From the NCBI GenBank assembly GCA_041748315.1, contig JBGTDM010000319.1:1-8926 (forward strand): a stretch of DNA of 8,926 nt, read 5' to 3'. The notes beneath the pieces are model-generated. The model worked only from the letters and a program-made list of their open reading frames with translations, was not told where the DNA came from and did not search any database. Below, in pieces: positions 1 to 7,494 of this stretch (its first letter is position 1; every line of letters begins with the position of its first letter). This stretch comes from CALMEE01 sp041748315 (GTDB taxonomy: Bacteria > Planctomycetota > Planctomycetia > Pirellulales > Pirellulaceae). A program made the translations under genes and the position numbers.

Positions 1-640
1 CCCAGGCCATTTCGATCTACAAGACGTTTGGAAGCACCTGTTTCCGGTTTGTATCCTAGTCGAAGTCTCTCGGATCGTCTTCCGTTGCTAGATACTAGGC
101 CGACCTACTGTAGCTGCCGCTGTCCCCAGCGGCAGATGGCCGCTCTCGACGCTTTCCATGTGAGAAATGCGGGCTAAATCTCGAGTGAATTGCATCCGCA
201 TTCCCCTCTGCGCCAATATCGTTGAGGCGATTCCGATCGACAAATCGAATTCGTGCGATGGTGGCCAAGGTCAATCATTCAGAGGATTTGAACAGACAGG
301 CACGCTTCGGCTCTTATGAATTGCCCCGCAGATTTTTGTCCGAGAAATCACCATTCGCGAAACTCACTGAAAACCGGTTGGGACGGTTGTAATATTCCGA
401 TCATGACGGTCATTTCTGTTCTATGTCGAATCCACTTCGTCATGTAATGCGGATGAGGATTATTTGGAATTTCCGAGTTAGCACCGGTCCGCGTTGATCT
501 GTGGATTTTTAAGCCATTATGCTCGAAGACGATAACAGCGCGAATTCCAACCGTTGCGGTTTCGCGGAACACAGTATTTGAAACTGTTGTCCACAAGAGG
601 TGGACCCACATGAGGTGGATTGAGTGTGAAATCCAAACCA
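1..640. other. Gene-free region upstream of the porin
   Basis: I see no convincing gene here. One forward frame is open from the left edge to a TAA at 175-177, but its arginine- and serine-rich translation resembles no family I know, so a real C-terminal end of an upstream gene is possible but unsupported. The stretch holds a strong stem-loop at 114-135, an 11-bp palindrome ATGACGGTCAT at 403-413, a small hairpin GTCCAC/GTGGAC at 589-605, and two AGGTGGA direct repeats at 598 and 613. The last three lie within 280 bp of the porin start and could be regulatory. I could not pick a confident -35/-10 pair. Confidence 0.5.
114..135. terminator. Strong 9-bp stem-loop, possible terminator
   Basis: CTGCCGCTG and CAGCGGCAG pair perfectly as a 9-bp GC-rich stem around a TCCC loop. 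There is no T-run on either side, so it is not a classical intrinsic terminator. It could end transcription of a gene lying left of the window, or be a dispersed palindromic repeat. Confidence 0.35.
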
Positions 641-680
641 CTTGGGAATTTCCATCCGCTTTCGTAAAGGAGTACAGAGC

Positions 681-2129
681 ATGCGTCGCAACATTCCAGT
701 GTCGGGATTGTCCTTGACACTGTCGCTTATGCTATTGTCCTCGACCCAGCCACTTTTCGCCCAAAGCAACGAGTTCAATTTCAGTTCGACTCGACGTTCT
801 TCTGTCAACGCGGACAATCAAACATCGTTGAAGCTCCACAACAATGGGTTCGGGATAGGCCAGACGCCTGCACATTCCAGTCACGATCGTGCCGATCAGA
901 TTTTGTCGCAATACAAACGTCCGCTCGACGAATCGAATCAACACGCGTCCATGCCAATCACCTCGGTCACCGAACAACATCTGGCACTGGAGTCGGCAAT
1001 TTCCGTCGCTGCGAACCAAGCCGACGCGGTTTCCGGAAACTCTCAGGTGCAACAACAAAACCATGCAACGAACTATGATGCCTATGGGCTTGGTTACGAT
1101 AGCTGCGGATCGGATCTTGGTTTTGATCGCCAACCCTGTCGACTCTTCCCGCGCGGTTGCCGAGGTTGGCAATTCAGCGGATGGCTGCAAACCGGATACC
1201 ATACAGGCTCGGATGGATTGTTAAACGATCGCCCAGATGAATTCAACTTGCATCAGGGATGGTTTACGATTGATCGCCAAGCATTGACTGGCGGTGGATG
1301 GGATTGGGGCTTTCGAATTGATACCGTTTACGGCACCGATGCTTACTTTCTACAGTCCTTGGGCAATAATCCAGGAAATTGGGATTTTCAAAATGGTTTG
1401 GATCACGGCGAGTACGCTTGGGCAATCCCACAGTTGTATGGCGAGGTCCAGTACAACAATTTCATTTTGCGGGGGGGGCATTTCCTGGCTAATTTCAATT
1501 ATGAGTCGTTCCAATCGCCGCGCAACTTTTTCTATAGCCGTTCCTACGCATCGGTGTTGGCCGCACCGATTACAATGACAGGGGTTGTCGCGTCATACGA
1601 TGACGGTTGCAATATTTGGTCAGCCGGCTACATCACCGGGTGGGATACCGGTTTTGACCAATTCGGCAACGGTGGCGCGTTCTATGGTCGATACGAACGT
1701 CGATTGTCAAATCAATCGTCGCTTTCCTATACCACAAGCCTCGGAGATTTTGGCCGACGAGGCGACGGTTACGCCCATTCGATCGCTTACAACCGAAATT
1801 TTGGATGCCGTTGGAACTACGTCTGTGAAACGACCTACCTGCAGTCCGAATTACCGGCCGGAGGTAATAACGATAACGTCGGAATAACCCAATACTTGAC
1901 CTATCGCTGGTCCAACAAGCTGGATGCCGGGCAGCGACTGGAGTGGTGGAAGTCTGATATTAATGTGTTAGGCTCGCAATCAACCTACGCCTATACGGCG
2001 GGTTTAAATTATCGAGTCATCTCAAATATTAATATCCGTCCAGAAGTTCGTTACAACTGGGGAAGTTCATTCAACAGCGCCGAAACTTCAACAGCAATTT
2101 TCGGAGTCGATGCCGTGCTTCAATTCTGA
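681..2129 (+). CDS. BBP2-type outer-membrane beta-barrel porin
   Basis: Predicted 482-residue outer-membrane porin, probably a passive diffusion channel. The start is the ATG at 681 because AAAGGAG lies at 666-672, eight bases upstream; the frame stays open back to a TTG at 642, but that lacks this support. Residues 1-27 form a signal peptide (two Arg, hydrophobic LSLTLSLMLL core, LFA cleavage site before QS). Residues 28-160 are a low-complexity, Asn/Gln/Ser-rich linker with Cys142, Cys153 and Cys160. From about residue 162 (GWQFSGWLQTGY) to the end the protein alternates aromatic, amphipathic strands with Asn/Gly/Asp turns and finishes in phenylalanine (AVLQF), the usual BAM-recognised last strand. 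This layout matches the putative beta-barrel porin-2 (BBP2) family, expanded in planctomycetes. The substrate cannot be read from the sequence. It is monocistronic, convergent with the next gene. Confidence 0.85.
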   Translation: MRRNIPVSGLSLTLSLMLLSSTQPLFAQSNEFNFSSTRRSSVNADNQTSLKLHNNGFGIGQTPAHSSHDRADQILSQYKRPLDESNQHASMPITSVTEQHLALESAISVAANQADAVSGNSQVQQQNHATNYDAYGLGYDSCGSDLGFDRQPCRLFPRGCRGWQFSGWLQTGYHTGSDGLLNDRPDEFNLHQGWFTIDRQALTGGGWDWGFRIDTVYGTDAYFLQSLGNNPGNWDFQNGLDHGEYAWAIPQLYGEVQYNNFILRGGHFLANFNYESFQSPRNFFYSRSYASVLAAPITMTGVVASYDDGCNIWSAGYITGWDTGFDQFGNGGAFYGRYERRLSNQSSLSYTTSLGDFGRRGDGYAHSIAYNRNFGCRWNYVCETTYLQSELPAGGNNDNVGITQYLTYRWSNKLDAGQRLEWWKSDINVLGSQSTYAYTAGLNYRVISNINIRPEVRYNWGSSFNSAETSTAIFGVDAVLQF

Positions 2130-2213
2130 GAAAAACAAGTTGATATCTGGCCTGCTTAGCTCGGCAAGCAACCTGCAACGCCGGGATCCTGGGGCTTTGT
2201 CAATATTAAGAGT

Positions 2214-2236
2214 TCGGATTGCTGAGTCCGGTTTTT
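2214..2236 (+). terminator. Probable terminator after the porin gene
   Basis: CGGA (2215-2218) and TCCG (2227-2230) pair, extended by G-T wobbles on both sides, and TTTTT follows at 2232-2236. It lies about 85 bases after the porin stop on the same strand. The stem is short, so this is a moderate call. Confidence 0.4.
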
Positions 2237-2246
2237 ACGGCCTGAA

Positions 2247-2324
2247 CCGGGTGCTAGCGCACACCGGCTAACCCTAATCTTTAACCTGGACAAAGCATTA
2301 GGGTGTCTGGTGGACCCGGTGTGC
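2247..2324. repeat. Nested palindromic repeat between convergent genes
   Basis: Two alternative structures overlap. Locally, CCGG-GTGC (2247-2254) pairs with GCAC-a-CCGG (2259-2267) around a TAGC loop. Over a longer range, GCACACCGG (2259-2267) pairs with CCGGTGTGC (2316-2324), and inside that ACCCTAAT (2271-2278) pairs with ATTAGGGT (2297-2304). It includes the 12-mer CCTAATCTTTAA (2273-2284), which recurs twice near 7665-7694. It lies between the converging porin and peptidase genes, so it may act as a bidirectional terminator, but the shared 12-mer suggests a dispersed repeat element. Confidence 0.55.
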
Positions 2325-2347
2325 CATCGAATACCTGGCTAGGCGCG

Positions 2348-3574
2348 TCAGTCCCGCCTGATATCAAGTTGCCATTCTGATGGAGTCGGCTTGAGCGCCT
2401 GCGTGTTTGGCAACGTATCTTTGTGCACCAAAATTGCGATTGTCTTCAATCTCAGATACGCTTCGGACATATACAAGTATCCTTCATGCTTGCCGATTTT
2501 GCCCCATGAATTCTTGATCACGTAGTATTTGTTGCCGAGCTTATCCTTGGCAATGCCGGTCAAGTGCATCAGGTGGTCGTCCGTGGTTGTATGGTCCTCA
2601 AACGTAATTTGCCGTAACTCCTGAGTTACTTCGATTTCGTCGACCGGTTCTTGGAACATACGGCGGTCATTTTCATTTTGGGGTAAAACTGCGATCCCTT
2701 CATTGCCGGAAAAGCCGCGCTCACTAACGTCTCCATCCCAAGCCACGGAATAGCCATTTTCGATCGCATTGTCGATCGTTGCCACCAGCTCATCGATCGG
2801 AAGGTTAAAAAACGATCCATTCGAAAAGTTGTCGGGAATTTCCAAAACAAACGACTCGTAAAACGGGTGATGGGTAAAGGAGGTCAAGTGGATGTATTCC
2901 TTGGTATCAAACCCGAGTTCATGGACAAAATCACGCGGTGTAACACTCTTTCCGTTAAACGAAAAGGTCTCTGGCGCAGCTCCCAAATAGACATCCAACA
3001 CTTGATCAAATGCAACCTTCCAGTTGGGCGAGGGACGCCGTTGTTCGACGACAGCTTTCAGCATCCCCTCCAAAATAGCGGCCATTTCGCCATGGCTATG
3101 CGCGGTCTGATCCGATGAAAGCCCGCAATAGATTTCTTCGGGGACAATTCCATATCGCTCGATCGCATTCATGAAATCATGTGCCAACGCACCTTCCGAA
3201 AAGTTTGCCTTGCCTTTCCGTTGAACAAAATTGAACGCCTTCTCGCGATAGATGTTGCGTACAACAAACATTTCGGACAAGTTAAAATCTCCTTTGCCCA
3301 TTCGCTTCAACTCCGATTCCATGAACGAAGAGGTCGCAAAGCACCAGCAGGTGCCGGTGCTGTCCTGGGATTTGACATCAGTGACGTCAACCGATTTGAC
3401 AATTTCAAACCCGTACCCTTTGACATCTTCCGGCTGATCGTCCTGAGGTCGGGTTGCCTCGACAACTATCGGGGAAGACTGGTTCAGTTCGACGTCCTGA
3501 AGCGTCGCAGCAGTACCCATCGCCATCGAACTCGACAGCATCAACACGATCAAAAAGGGAATGAGATTTTTCAA
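2348..3574 (-). CDS. Secreted C1-family cysteine peptidase (bleomycin hydrolase/PepC-like)
   Basis: Predicted 408-residue papain-superfamily peptidase of the C1B type, likely an aminopeptidase exported to the periplasm. The start is TTG at 3572-3574, supported by GGAG seven bases upstream and by the signal peptide it creates (MKNLIPFLIVLML, small residues to about 23). The active site is complete by pattern: oxyanion Gln70 and nucleophile Cys76 in QDSTGTCW, with the same six-residue spacing as papain Gln19-Cys25; His334 in HLMHLTG, matching the C1B HAMxxTG block; and Asn355 in KNSWG. A long insertion (about residues 140-320) between Cys and His is characteristic of C1B rather than papain. Canonical PepC is about 440-450 residues and cytoplasmic, so the export signal and slightly short length are unusual. 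The next gene on this strand (3917-5152) is 342 bp upstream, so a separate promoter is likely. Substrate unknown. Confidence 0.85.
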   Translation of the reverse strand: MKNLIPFLIVLMLSSSMAMGTAATLQDVELNQSSPIVVEATRPQDDQPEDVKGYGFEIVKSVDVTDVKSQDSTGTCWCFATSSFMESELKRMGKGDFNLSEMFVVRNIYREKAFNFVQRKGKANFSEGALAHDFMNAIERYGIVPEEIYCGLSSDQTAHSHGEMAAILEGMLKAVVEQRRPSPNWKVAFDQVLDVYLGAAPETFSFNGKSVTPRDFVHELGFDTKEYIHLTSFTHHPFYESFVLEIPDNFSNGSFFNLPIDELVATIDNAIENGYSVAWDGDVSERGFSGNEGIAVLPQNENDRRMFQEPVDEIEVTQELRQITFEDHTTTDDHLMHLTGIAKDKLGNKYYVIKNSWGKIGKHEGYLYMSEAYLRLKTIAILVHKDTLPNTQALKPTPSEWQLDIRRD

Positions 3575-3634
3575 TTGAGTTCTCCACGGTTTAAGCCAGA
3601 GTCGAAAACGTCCACAGTCAGATTAATTCTAAAC

Positions 3635-3658
3635 CAAGTTGGTCAATCTGCCAACTTG
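3635..3658. promoter_or_regulatory. Perfect 8+8 bp palindrome upstream of the cysteine peptidase
   Basis: CAAGTTGG (3635-3642) and CCAACTTG (3651-3658) are exact inverted repeats separated by 8 bases, about 60-85 bases upstream of the peptidase start. On the coding (minus) strand a consensus -35-like TTGACA (complement of 3657-3662) overlaps the outer arm. No good -10 sits 16-18 bases beyond it, so the promoter itself is not established. The arrangement looks like a dimeric-repressor operator; an RNA hairpin in the leader is the alternative. Confidence 0.35.
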
Positions 3659-3847
3659 TCAACGCAAACATCTTTGCTCAACGCGAAATCGCTAACCTAC
3701 AAACCGATCAATCCGCAAATTTTTGGCAGTTCAACACCAGAACGTCGAGTGTCATAAATAATTTAATTCCAAAAGGATGAAAATTCTAAACCCAAGTACC
3801 AGTCATGATTTGTGATCAGAGTCCGCAGTGGGCGACTCAGTTTTCAT

Positions 3848-3863
3848 TTCGAGAAACCTCGAA
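3848..3863. terminator. Small hairpin downstream of the modular secreted protein gene
   Basis: TTCGAG and CTCGAA pair perfectly around AAAC, and flanking T-rich and A-rich bases extend the stem imperfectly. It lies about 54 bases past the minus-strand stop at 3917. No clear U-tract follows on the minus strand, so terminator function is uncertain. The rest of the 3575-3916 spacer is AT-rich with no gene. Confidence 0.3.
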
Positions 3864-3916
3864 TCAAAAATTCCCGAATTCCTCATGACATCGAACCTCG
3901 TGACATTTGCGTCAGA

Positions 3917-5152
3917 TTATTTTGTGCCGGAGCGAACGGTGATTTTAACATCGTATTGCCCTGGATATTGGTAGTTTCCGCCCGAATAGCCAGCTTGCAT
4001 CGCGACGCCGAACTTTAACACACCAGACCGGTCAGCCGTAAATCGACCTCGTGAGCCAATTTTTATTGGTTCTCCGCTGTCTCCAATTTTTGCGCATAGA
4101 GCGCCACCTTCGATCTTACCGTCGATAAACCAGCCATAGGTGCTGGAACCATTCGGTGTTGAAGACCGGTTCGATCCCCACGGCGTCATGACAATCGAAC
4201 CGCTGGCGTTCACGGTGACGACGTCGCCTTTATTGACCTTGATATTTGCCGTCATGGTGTTGCTATCGATGAAATGGTTGCCCGTTACGACGACGGATCT
4301 TCGAATCTCCTGGCTACCGGTTCGCTGGCGATCGATACGTTGAATATCGCGAAGTTGCAGCGTAAGGGAACCGTATTTGCTTTTCAGTTCAAATTGCGAT
4401 TGTTCGATTTTCCCGACGACCGTGAAATCGGGGGTCCGTACCGAATCACCTCGAATGAACGGCTTGATCGTCTCGGCGTCATCGAAATTTTCCAGCTCCA
4501 TCTCAGTTCTAGCAATCTCGGCTTTTAATTCTTCCAAGTGTTTTTTGCGTTCAGCATTCCCACCATCGGAAAACCGTTCCAGTTCATATTTTATGGTTAC
4601 GCCCATCAAGGCCATTTGTTTCCGGGCAGCTTGTCGTTTGGCATAGTCGACATCACCCAATTGTTCCACAAGTTGTTCCAAGTTGCTTAACAATTGGGGA
4701 TAGCTATTCAACCCAGGATTAACCTCCAGTACCTTATCGATAGGGATCTGTAGAGTGCCGAATTCCGTGGAGACCGTCAGTATCTCAGAAGATAATTGCC
4801 CGGTAATAATCATCCCATCGAACATGTGAAATCGAATTTCCTTTTCATTGACTTGTTCCTGGGGAAGTTCAATCAACACGGTGTTGGTTTCAGTGGTATC
4901 ACCTTCCTGCTTTTCGGTTTGGTCAGACTCCGGATCCTGAATCGACGCTCTTTCGAGATCCTGTTCCATTTGCGCTTTCTCGTACGGCGCAAATGCATGA
5001 AGTACTACCGACGGCCTCAGTTCAGACCGAATTGGGAAGGTGACTTCAGAAAGGATAATGAAGGAACCAGGTGGCTGAGCACCAAGATTGCCTCTGGCAA
5101 AACCGACGATGATCACTGACATCAACAAAAACAAAACGGTGCGATTGTACAT
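3917..5152 (-). CDS. Secreted modular protein: beta module, HEAT-like segment, beta module, LecA-like domain
   Basis: 411 residues with no known specific function. ATG start with AAGG seven bases upstream. Residues 1-25 form a signal peptide (hydrophobic VLFLLMSVIIVGFA, cleavage near GAQ). Residues 66-105 are acidic and disordered-looking. Residues 107-146 form a small beta-rich unit (DGMIITGQL, then STEFGTLQIPIDKV). Residues 157-213 resemble a HEAT-like helical repeat (LGDVDYAKRQAARKQMALMG through HLEELKAEI). Residues 235-275 repeat the beta unit (FTVVGKIEQSQFELKSKYGS, then LTLQLRDIQRI). Residues 285-407 resemble the PA-IL/LecA galactose-lectin fold: GDVVTVNASGSI, then GALCAKIGDSG, then a strand and Gly-rich turn ending PGQYDVKITV. 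LecA's calcium-binding residues are not clearly conserved, so sugar binding is only a possibility. A TTGACA lies at 5216-5221 on the minus strand without a clear -10. Confidence 0.75.
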   Translation of the reverse strand: MYNRTVLFLLMSVIIVGFARGNLGAQPPGSFIILSEVTFPIRSELRPSVVLHAFAPYEKAQMEQDLERASIQDPESDQTEKQEGDTTETNTVLIELPQEQVNEKEIRFHMFDGMIITGQLSSEILTVSTEFGTLQIPIDKVLEVNPGLNSYPQLLSNLEQLVEQLGDVDYAKRQAARKQMALMGVTIKYELERFSDGGNAERKKHLEELKAEIARTEMELENFDDAETIKPFIRGDSVRTPDFTVVGKIEQSQFELKSKYGSLTLQLRDIQRIDRQRTGSQEIRRSVVVTGNHFIDSNTMTANIKVNKGDVVTVNASGSIVMTPWGSNRSSTPNGSSTYGWFIDGKIEGGALCAKIGDSGEPIKIGSRGRFTADRSGVLKFGVAMQAGYSGGNYQYPGQYDVKITVRSGTK

Positions 5153-5734
5153 GGTTGTACCTTATTCGATTAACAGAAAATGATTATCGATTTACGATTG
5201 TCGGATGCTACAGACTGTCAAACGCGTGGTCTCCAAATTCAGTTTTATGGACTGCTCCACCCCTATTCGCTGGGCCACTTGCCGAAAATACGAACTTTCG
5301 GTGTCAGAAACCTATCGAAGGACCGAAGTCCATTTGTAACCGACGAACGCTTAAATCAAATGTTGCCGCAGCACTGGTCGATTGCAACTTGGTACCCGAC
5401 GGGAGACCTTTCCAGCCAGAACAGGTTTTGAGAATCAATTGTTTGGATGTCCGGTCGCAAATCCATTTCTCACCCTCGCGTCCATCCTATCACAATCAAC
5501 GTCCCCTGGCGACGGAAGCAATAAAAACGTGTTTCATCAAGGAGGCGGAGTCGGCACCGAACGAATCGTGGAACCCGTAATCGGAGTCCTGCTTTCGTAA
5601 CGAGGGACTTCCATTTACAATCGAAAATCTCCGAACCGGCCCCCTTCAGAAGTTTACGATAGGATCATTGTGGCCAGGAAGGTGCCATTGTATCGAGAAC
5701 GTAACATTTTCATTAGCGCAACCGCAGGGTACTC
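5153..5734. other. Divergent intergenic region, no supported gene
   Basis: This 582-base spacer separates two divergently transcribed genes and must hold both their promoters. A forward frame from 5155 to 5580 is open for 141 codons, but it begins at TTG inside the leader of the opposite gene, has no ribosome site, and its translation has no domain-like character, so I treat it as chance. No tRNA-like fold, strong hairpin or repeat was seen. Confidence 0.5.
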
Positions 5735-6916
5735 ATGTTTGATCAATCTGAAGTCCAGGAGCTCATTCGAAAATCTGGTTTTGATGGATGGCTACTGTAC
5801 GATTTTCGCGGGAACAATATTCTTGCCAATCGAGTATTGCAAATTCCGGCGAATCAAAAGGCCTCGCGGCGCTGGCTCTATTTTATTCCCGCCATTGGCG
5901 AACCTGAAAAGATCGTTCACCGAATTGAATCGAGTGCTCTCGATCATTTGCCCGGTGAAAAACATGTCTATCTGAAATGGCAGGAACTGGAGGCGAGTAT
6001 TCAACAGGTGGTTCAGGGGCATCCTCAAATTGCCATGGAATACTCTCCGATGAACAACAATCCCTACATTTCAATCGTTGATGCGGGCACGATCGAGTTG
6101 GTCCGTTCGTTCGGTGTCGATGTCGTTTCATCGGGAGACCTGATACAGTCATTCGAAGCGCGATGGGGCGATCGGGAGTGGAACTTGCACTTGGAGGCCG
6201 ATCGCTTGAACCAAATTGCATTCGAGCGAGCCTGGTTGATGATCGCTGACGCAGTTCAAAGCGGAACCACCCTGCGCGAAACGGACGTGCAGGATATGGT
6301 CATGCAATACTATTCCGATCACGGCATGACGACTTATTCTCCGCCGATTGTCGGAGTCGGCCCCCACAGTGGCGACCCGCACTATAGTCCTCAAAAGGGT
6401 CAAGATGCTGAAATACAACCAGGTGATTTCATATTATTGGACATGTGGGCAAAAATGGATTGCCCAGGTGGCGTGTATAGCGATTTAACCAAAGTTGGCT
6501 TTGTTGGAAACGAGGTTCCCGAGCAGTACCGCCACATTTTCCAGATTGTGGCAGACGCACGTGATGCGGGAATTGCCTGTGTGAAAAACGGGTTAGCTGA
6601 CGGCGGAGTCGTCTTTGGTTGGCAAGTCGACCAGGCAACTCGCGAAGTCATTGAAGCGGCCGGTTACGGCGAATTCTTCATTCATCGCACGGGACATAAC
6701 ATCGGGCAGGAAACGCATGGAAACGGTGCACACATGGACAACTTGGAAACGAAGGAAGATCGTCGGGTCATGCGGCGAACTTGTTTTTCCATTGAGCCTG
6801 GAATTTATTTGCCAGAATTTGGCGTTCGCAGTGAAATCAACGTTTTCGTGGATGCGGAAGCTGAAGTCCATGTCACCGGAGGCATTCAAACCGAGGTGCT
6901 CCCGATTCTCATGTAG
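5735..6916 (+). CDS. M24-family metallopeptidase (Xaa-Pro aminopeptidase-like)
   Basis: 393-residue cytoplasmic protein with no signal peptide or membrane segment. The start is ATG at 5735 with AGGG five bases upstream. Residues 1-145 form a creatinase/prolidase-type N-terminal domain. Residues 150-390 form the pita-bread catalytic domain with all five expected metal ligands: Asp236 (LLDMW), Asp250 (YSDLT), His321 (TGHNIG), Glu354 (IEPGIY) and Glu367 (RSEINV). The two aspartates are 14 residues apart, whereas classic M24 enzymes have 11; the loop between them carries MDCPGG. This suggests a distinct subfamily, and the exact reaction (Xaa-Pro aminopeptidase, prolidase or other) is inferred only from the fold. 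It converges on groES with 57 bases between stop codons and is divergent from the gene to its left, so it is probably transcribed alone. Confidence 0.88.
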   Translation: MFDQSEVQELIRKSGFDGWLLYDFRGNNILANRVLQIPANQKASRRWLYFIPAIGEPEKIVHRIESSALDHLPGEKHVYLKWQELEASIQQVVQGHPQIAMEYSPMNNNPYISIVDAGTIELVRSFGVDVVSSGDLIQSFEARWGDREWNLHLEADRLNQIAFERAWLMIADAVQSGTTLRETDVQDMVMQYYSDHGMTTYSPPIVGVGPHSGDPHYSPQKGQDAEIQPGDFILLDMWAKMDCPGGVYSDLTKVGFVGNEVPEQYRHIFQIVADARDAGIACVKNGLADGGVVFGWQVDQATREVIEAAGYGEFFIHRTGHNIGQETHGNGAHMDNLETKEDRRVMRRTCFSIEPGIYLPEFGVRSEINVFVDAEAEVHVTGGIQTEVLPILM

Positions 6917-6981
6917 GGTGGAACTAAAATACGCGACCCAACAACAACGTTGTTTTGCAACGAAAACGCGGGACTACCCTA
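6914..6981. terminator. Convergent-gene junction with inverted repeats
   Basis: TAGGGT (6914-6919) and ACCCTA (6976-6981) are inverted copies that include both converging TAG stop codons. Inside lie CGCG (6933-6936 and 6967-6970), the 12-bp palindrome AACAACGTTGTT (6943-6954), and GTTTT-GCAACG-AAAAC (6952-6967). None is a classical terminator, but together they could end transcription from both sides. Confidence 0.3.
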
Positions 6982-7261
6982 AAATGGCCAGCACTTCGGC
7001 TTCACTCATGATCAGCACTTTGTCGCCATTGATCTCCAGCTCATTTCCTGCATACGAAGTAAATAGAACTCGATCCCCTTCAGCGATCTGAAGCTTTTTT
7101 CGCGTGCCGTTGCTTAAGAGTTGCCCAGCCCCAACCGACAGTACTTTCCCTTGCAACGGCGTTTCTCGAGCGGAATCAGGCAACACGATCCCTCCCGAAG
7201 TTTTTTCTTCGGCATCCAGTCGTTTAATGACAACCCTGTCGCCCAAAGGTTCAATTCTCAT
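6974..7261 (-). CDS. groES: Co-chaperonin GroES (10 kDa chaperonin)
   Basis: 95-residue GroES, the heptameric lid of the GroEL folding chamber in the cytoplasm. It starts at the ATG 7259-7261, giving MRIEPLGDRVVIKR, the standard N-terminus. An in-frame TTG at 7304-7306 would add 15 unrelated residues and is rejected. An AGG five bases upstream is a weak ribosome site. The mobile loop that docks to GroEL is present (residues 18-35: EEKTSGGIVLPDSARETP), then the GKVLSVGAG strand, an acidic-turn region and the C-terminal GDKVLIMSEAEVLAIL. Length is normal for the family. groEL does not follow: downstream is the convergent M24 peptidase gene. No CIRCE-type repeat (TTAGCACTC-N9-GAGTGCTAA) was found upstream, so HrcA control is not supported by this sequence. 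It could be one of several groES paralogues. Confidence 0.95.
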   Translation of the reverse strand: MRIEPLGDRVVIKRLDAEEKTSGGIVLPDSARETPLQGKVLSVGAGQLLSNGTRKKLQIAEGDRVLFTSYAGNELEINGDKVLIMSEAEVLAILG

Positions 7262-7494
7262 CTTGACCTGTCTGATGGTAGATTGAAAGGTAAACTCAAC
7301 TTGCAATCAACTTCAATTGCTTCAGCCTCCATTATCAACAAACAGCAACTGCTTGTCGATTGACCAAAGCTCGTTATTCTTCCAAGTTCATTGTGATCGT
7401 TCAAGGACACTAACGACGAACTGTTGAACCAGCAATCATAAATTGCCCTGTATCCAGCAATTTTCACGTAATCGTTTCAAATTCCGTTCCAGGA
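7262..7494. other. Spacer upstream of groES
   Basis: No gene is supported here. It must contain the groES promoter. A weak candidate on the minus strand is TTGAAC, 17 bases, then AAGAAT (each 4 of 6 to the sigma-70 consensus). I would not rely on it. Confidence 0.35.

Noticed and set aside
193..455. 10-bp inverted pair CATCCGCATT (193-202) and AATGCGGATG (446-455)
   Set aside because: The arms are 243 bp apart with nothing recognisable between them, which is plausible by chance.
642..680. N-terminal extension of the porin from an in-frame TTG
   Set aside because: It would place 13 residues before the signal peptide and has no ribosome site, whereas ATG 681 has AAAGGAG at ideal spacing.
3179..3757. 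192-codon open frame on the plus strand
   Set aside because: It overlaps the well-supported cysteine peptidase on the opposite strand and reads as its antisense shadow.
5155..5580. 141-codon open frame on the plus strand
   Set aside because: It starts at a TTG overlapping the leader of the opposite gene, has no ribosome site, and the translation shows no domain, signal or compositional sign of coding.
7262..7306. 15-residue extension of GroES from an in-frame TTG
   Set aside because: GroES proteins begin at the MRIEPLGDRV block, and the extension has no family counterpart.
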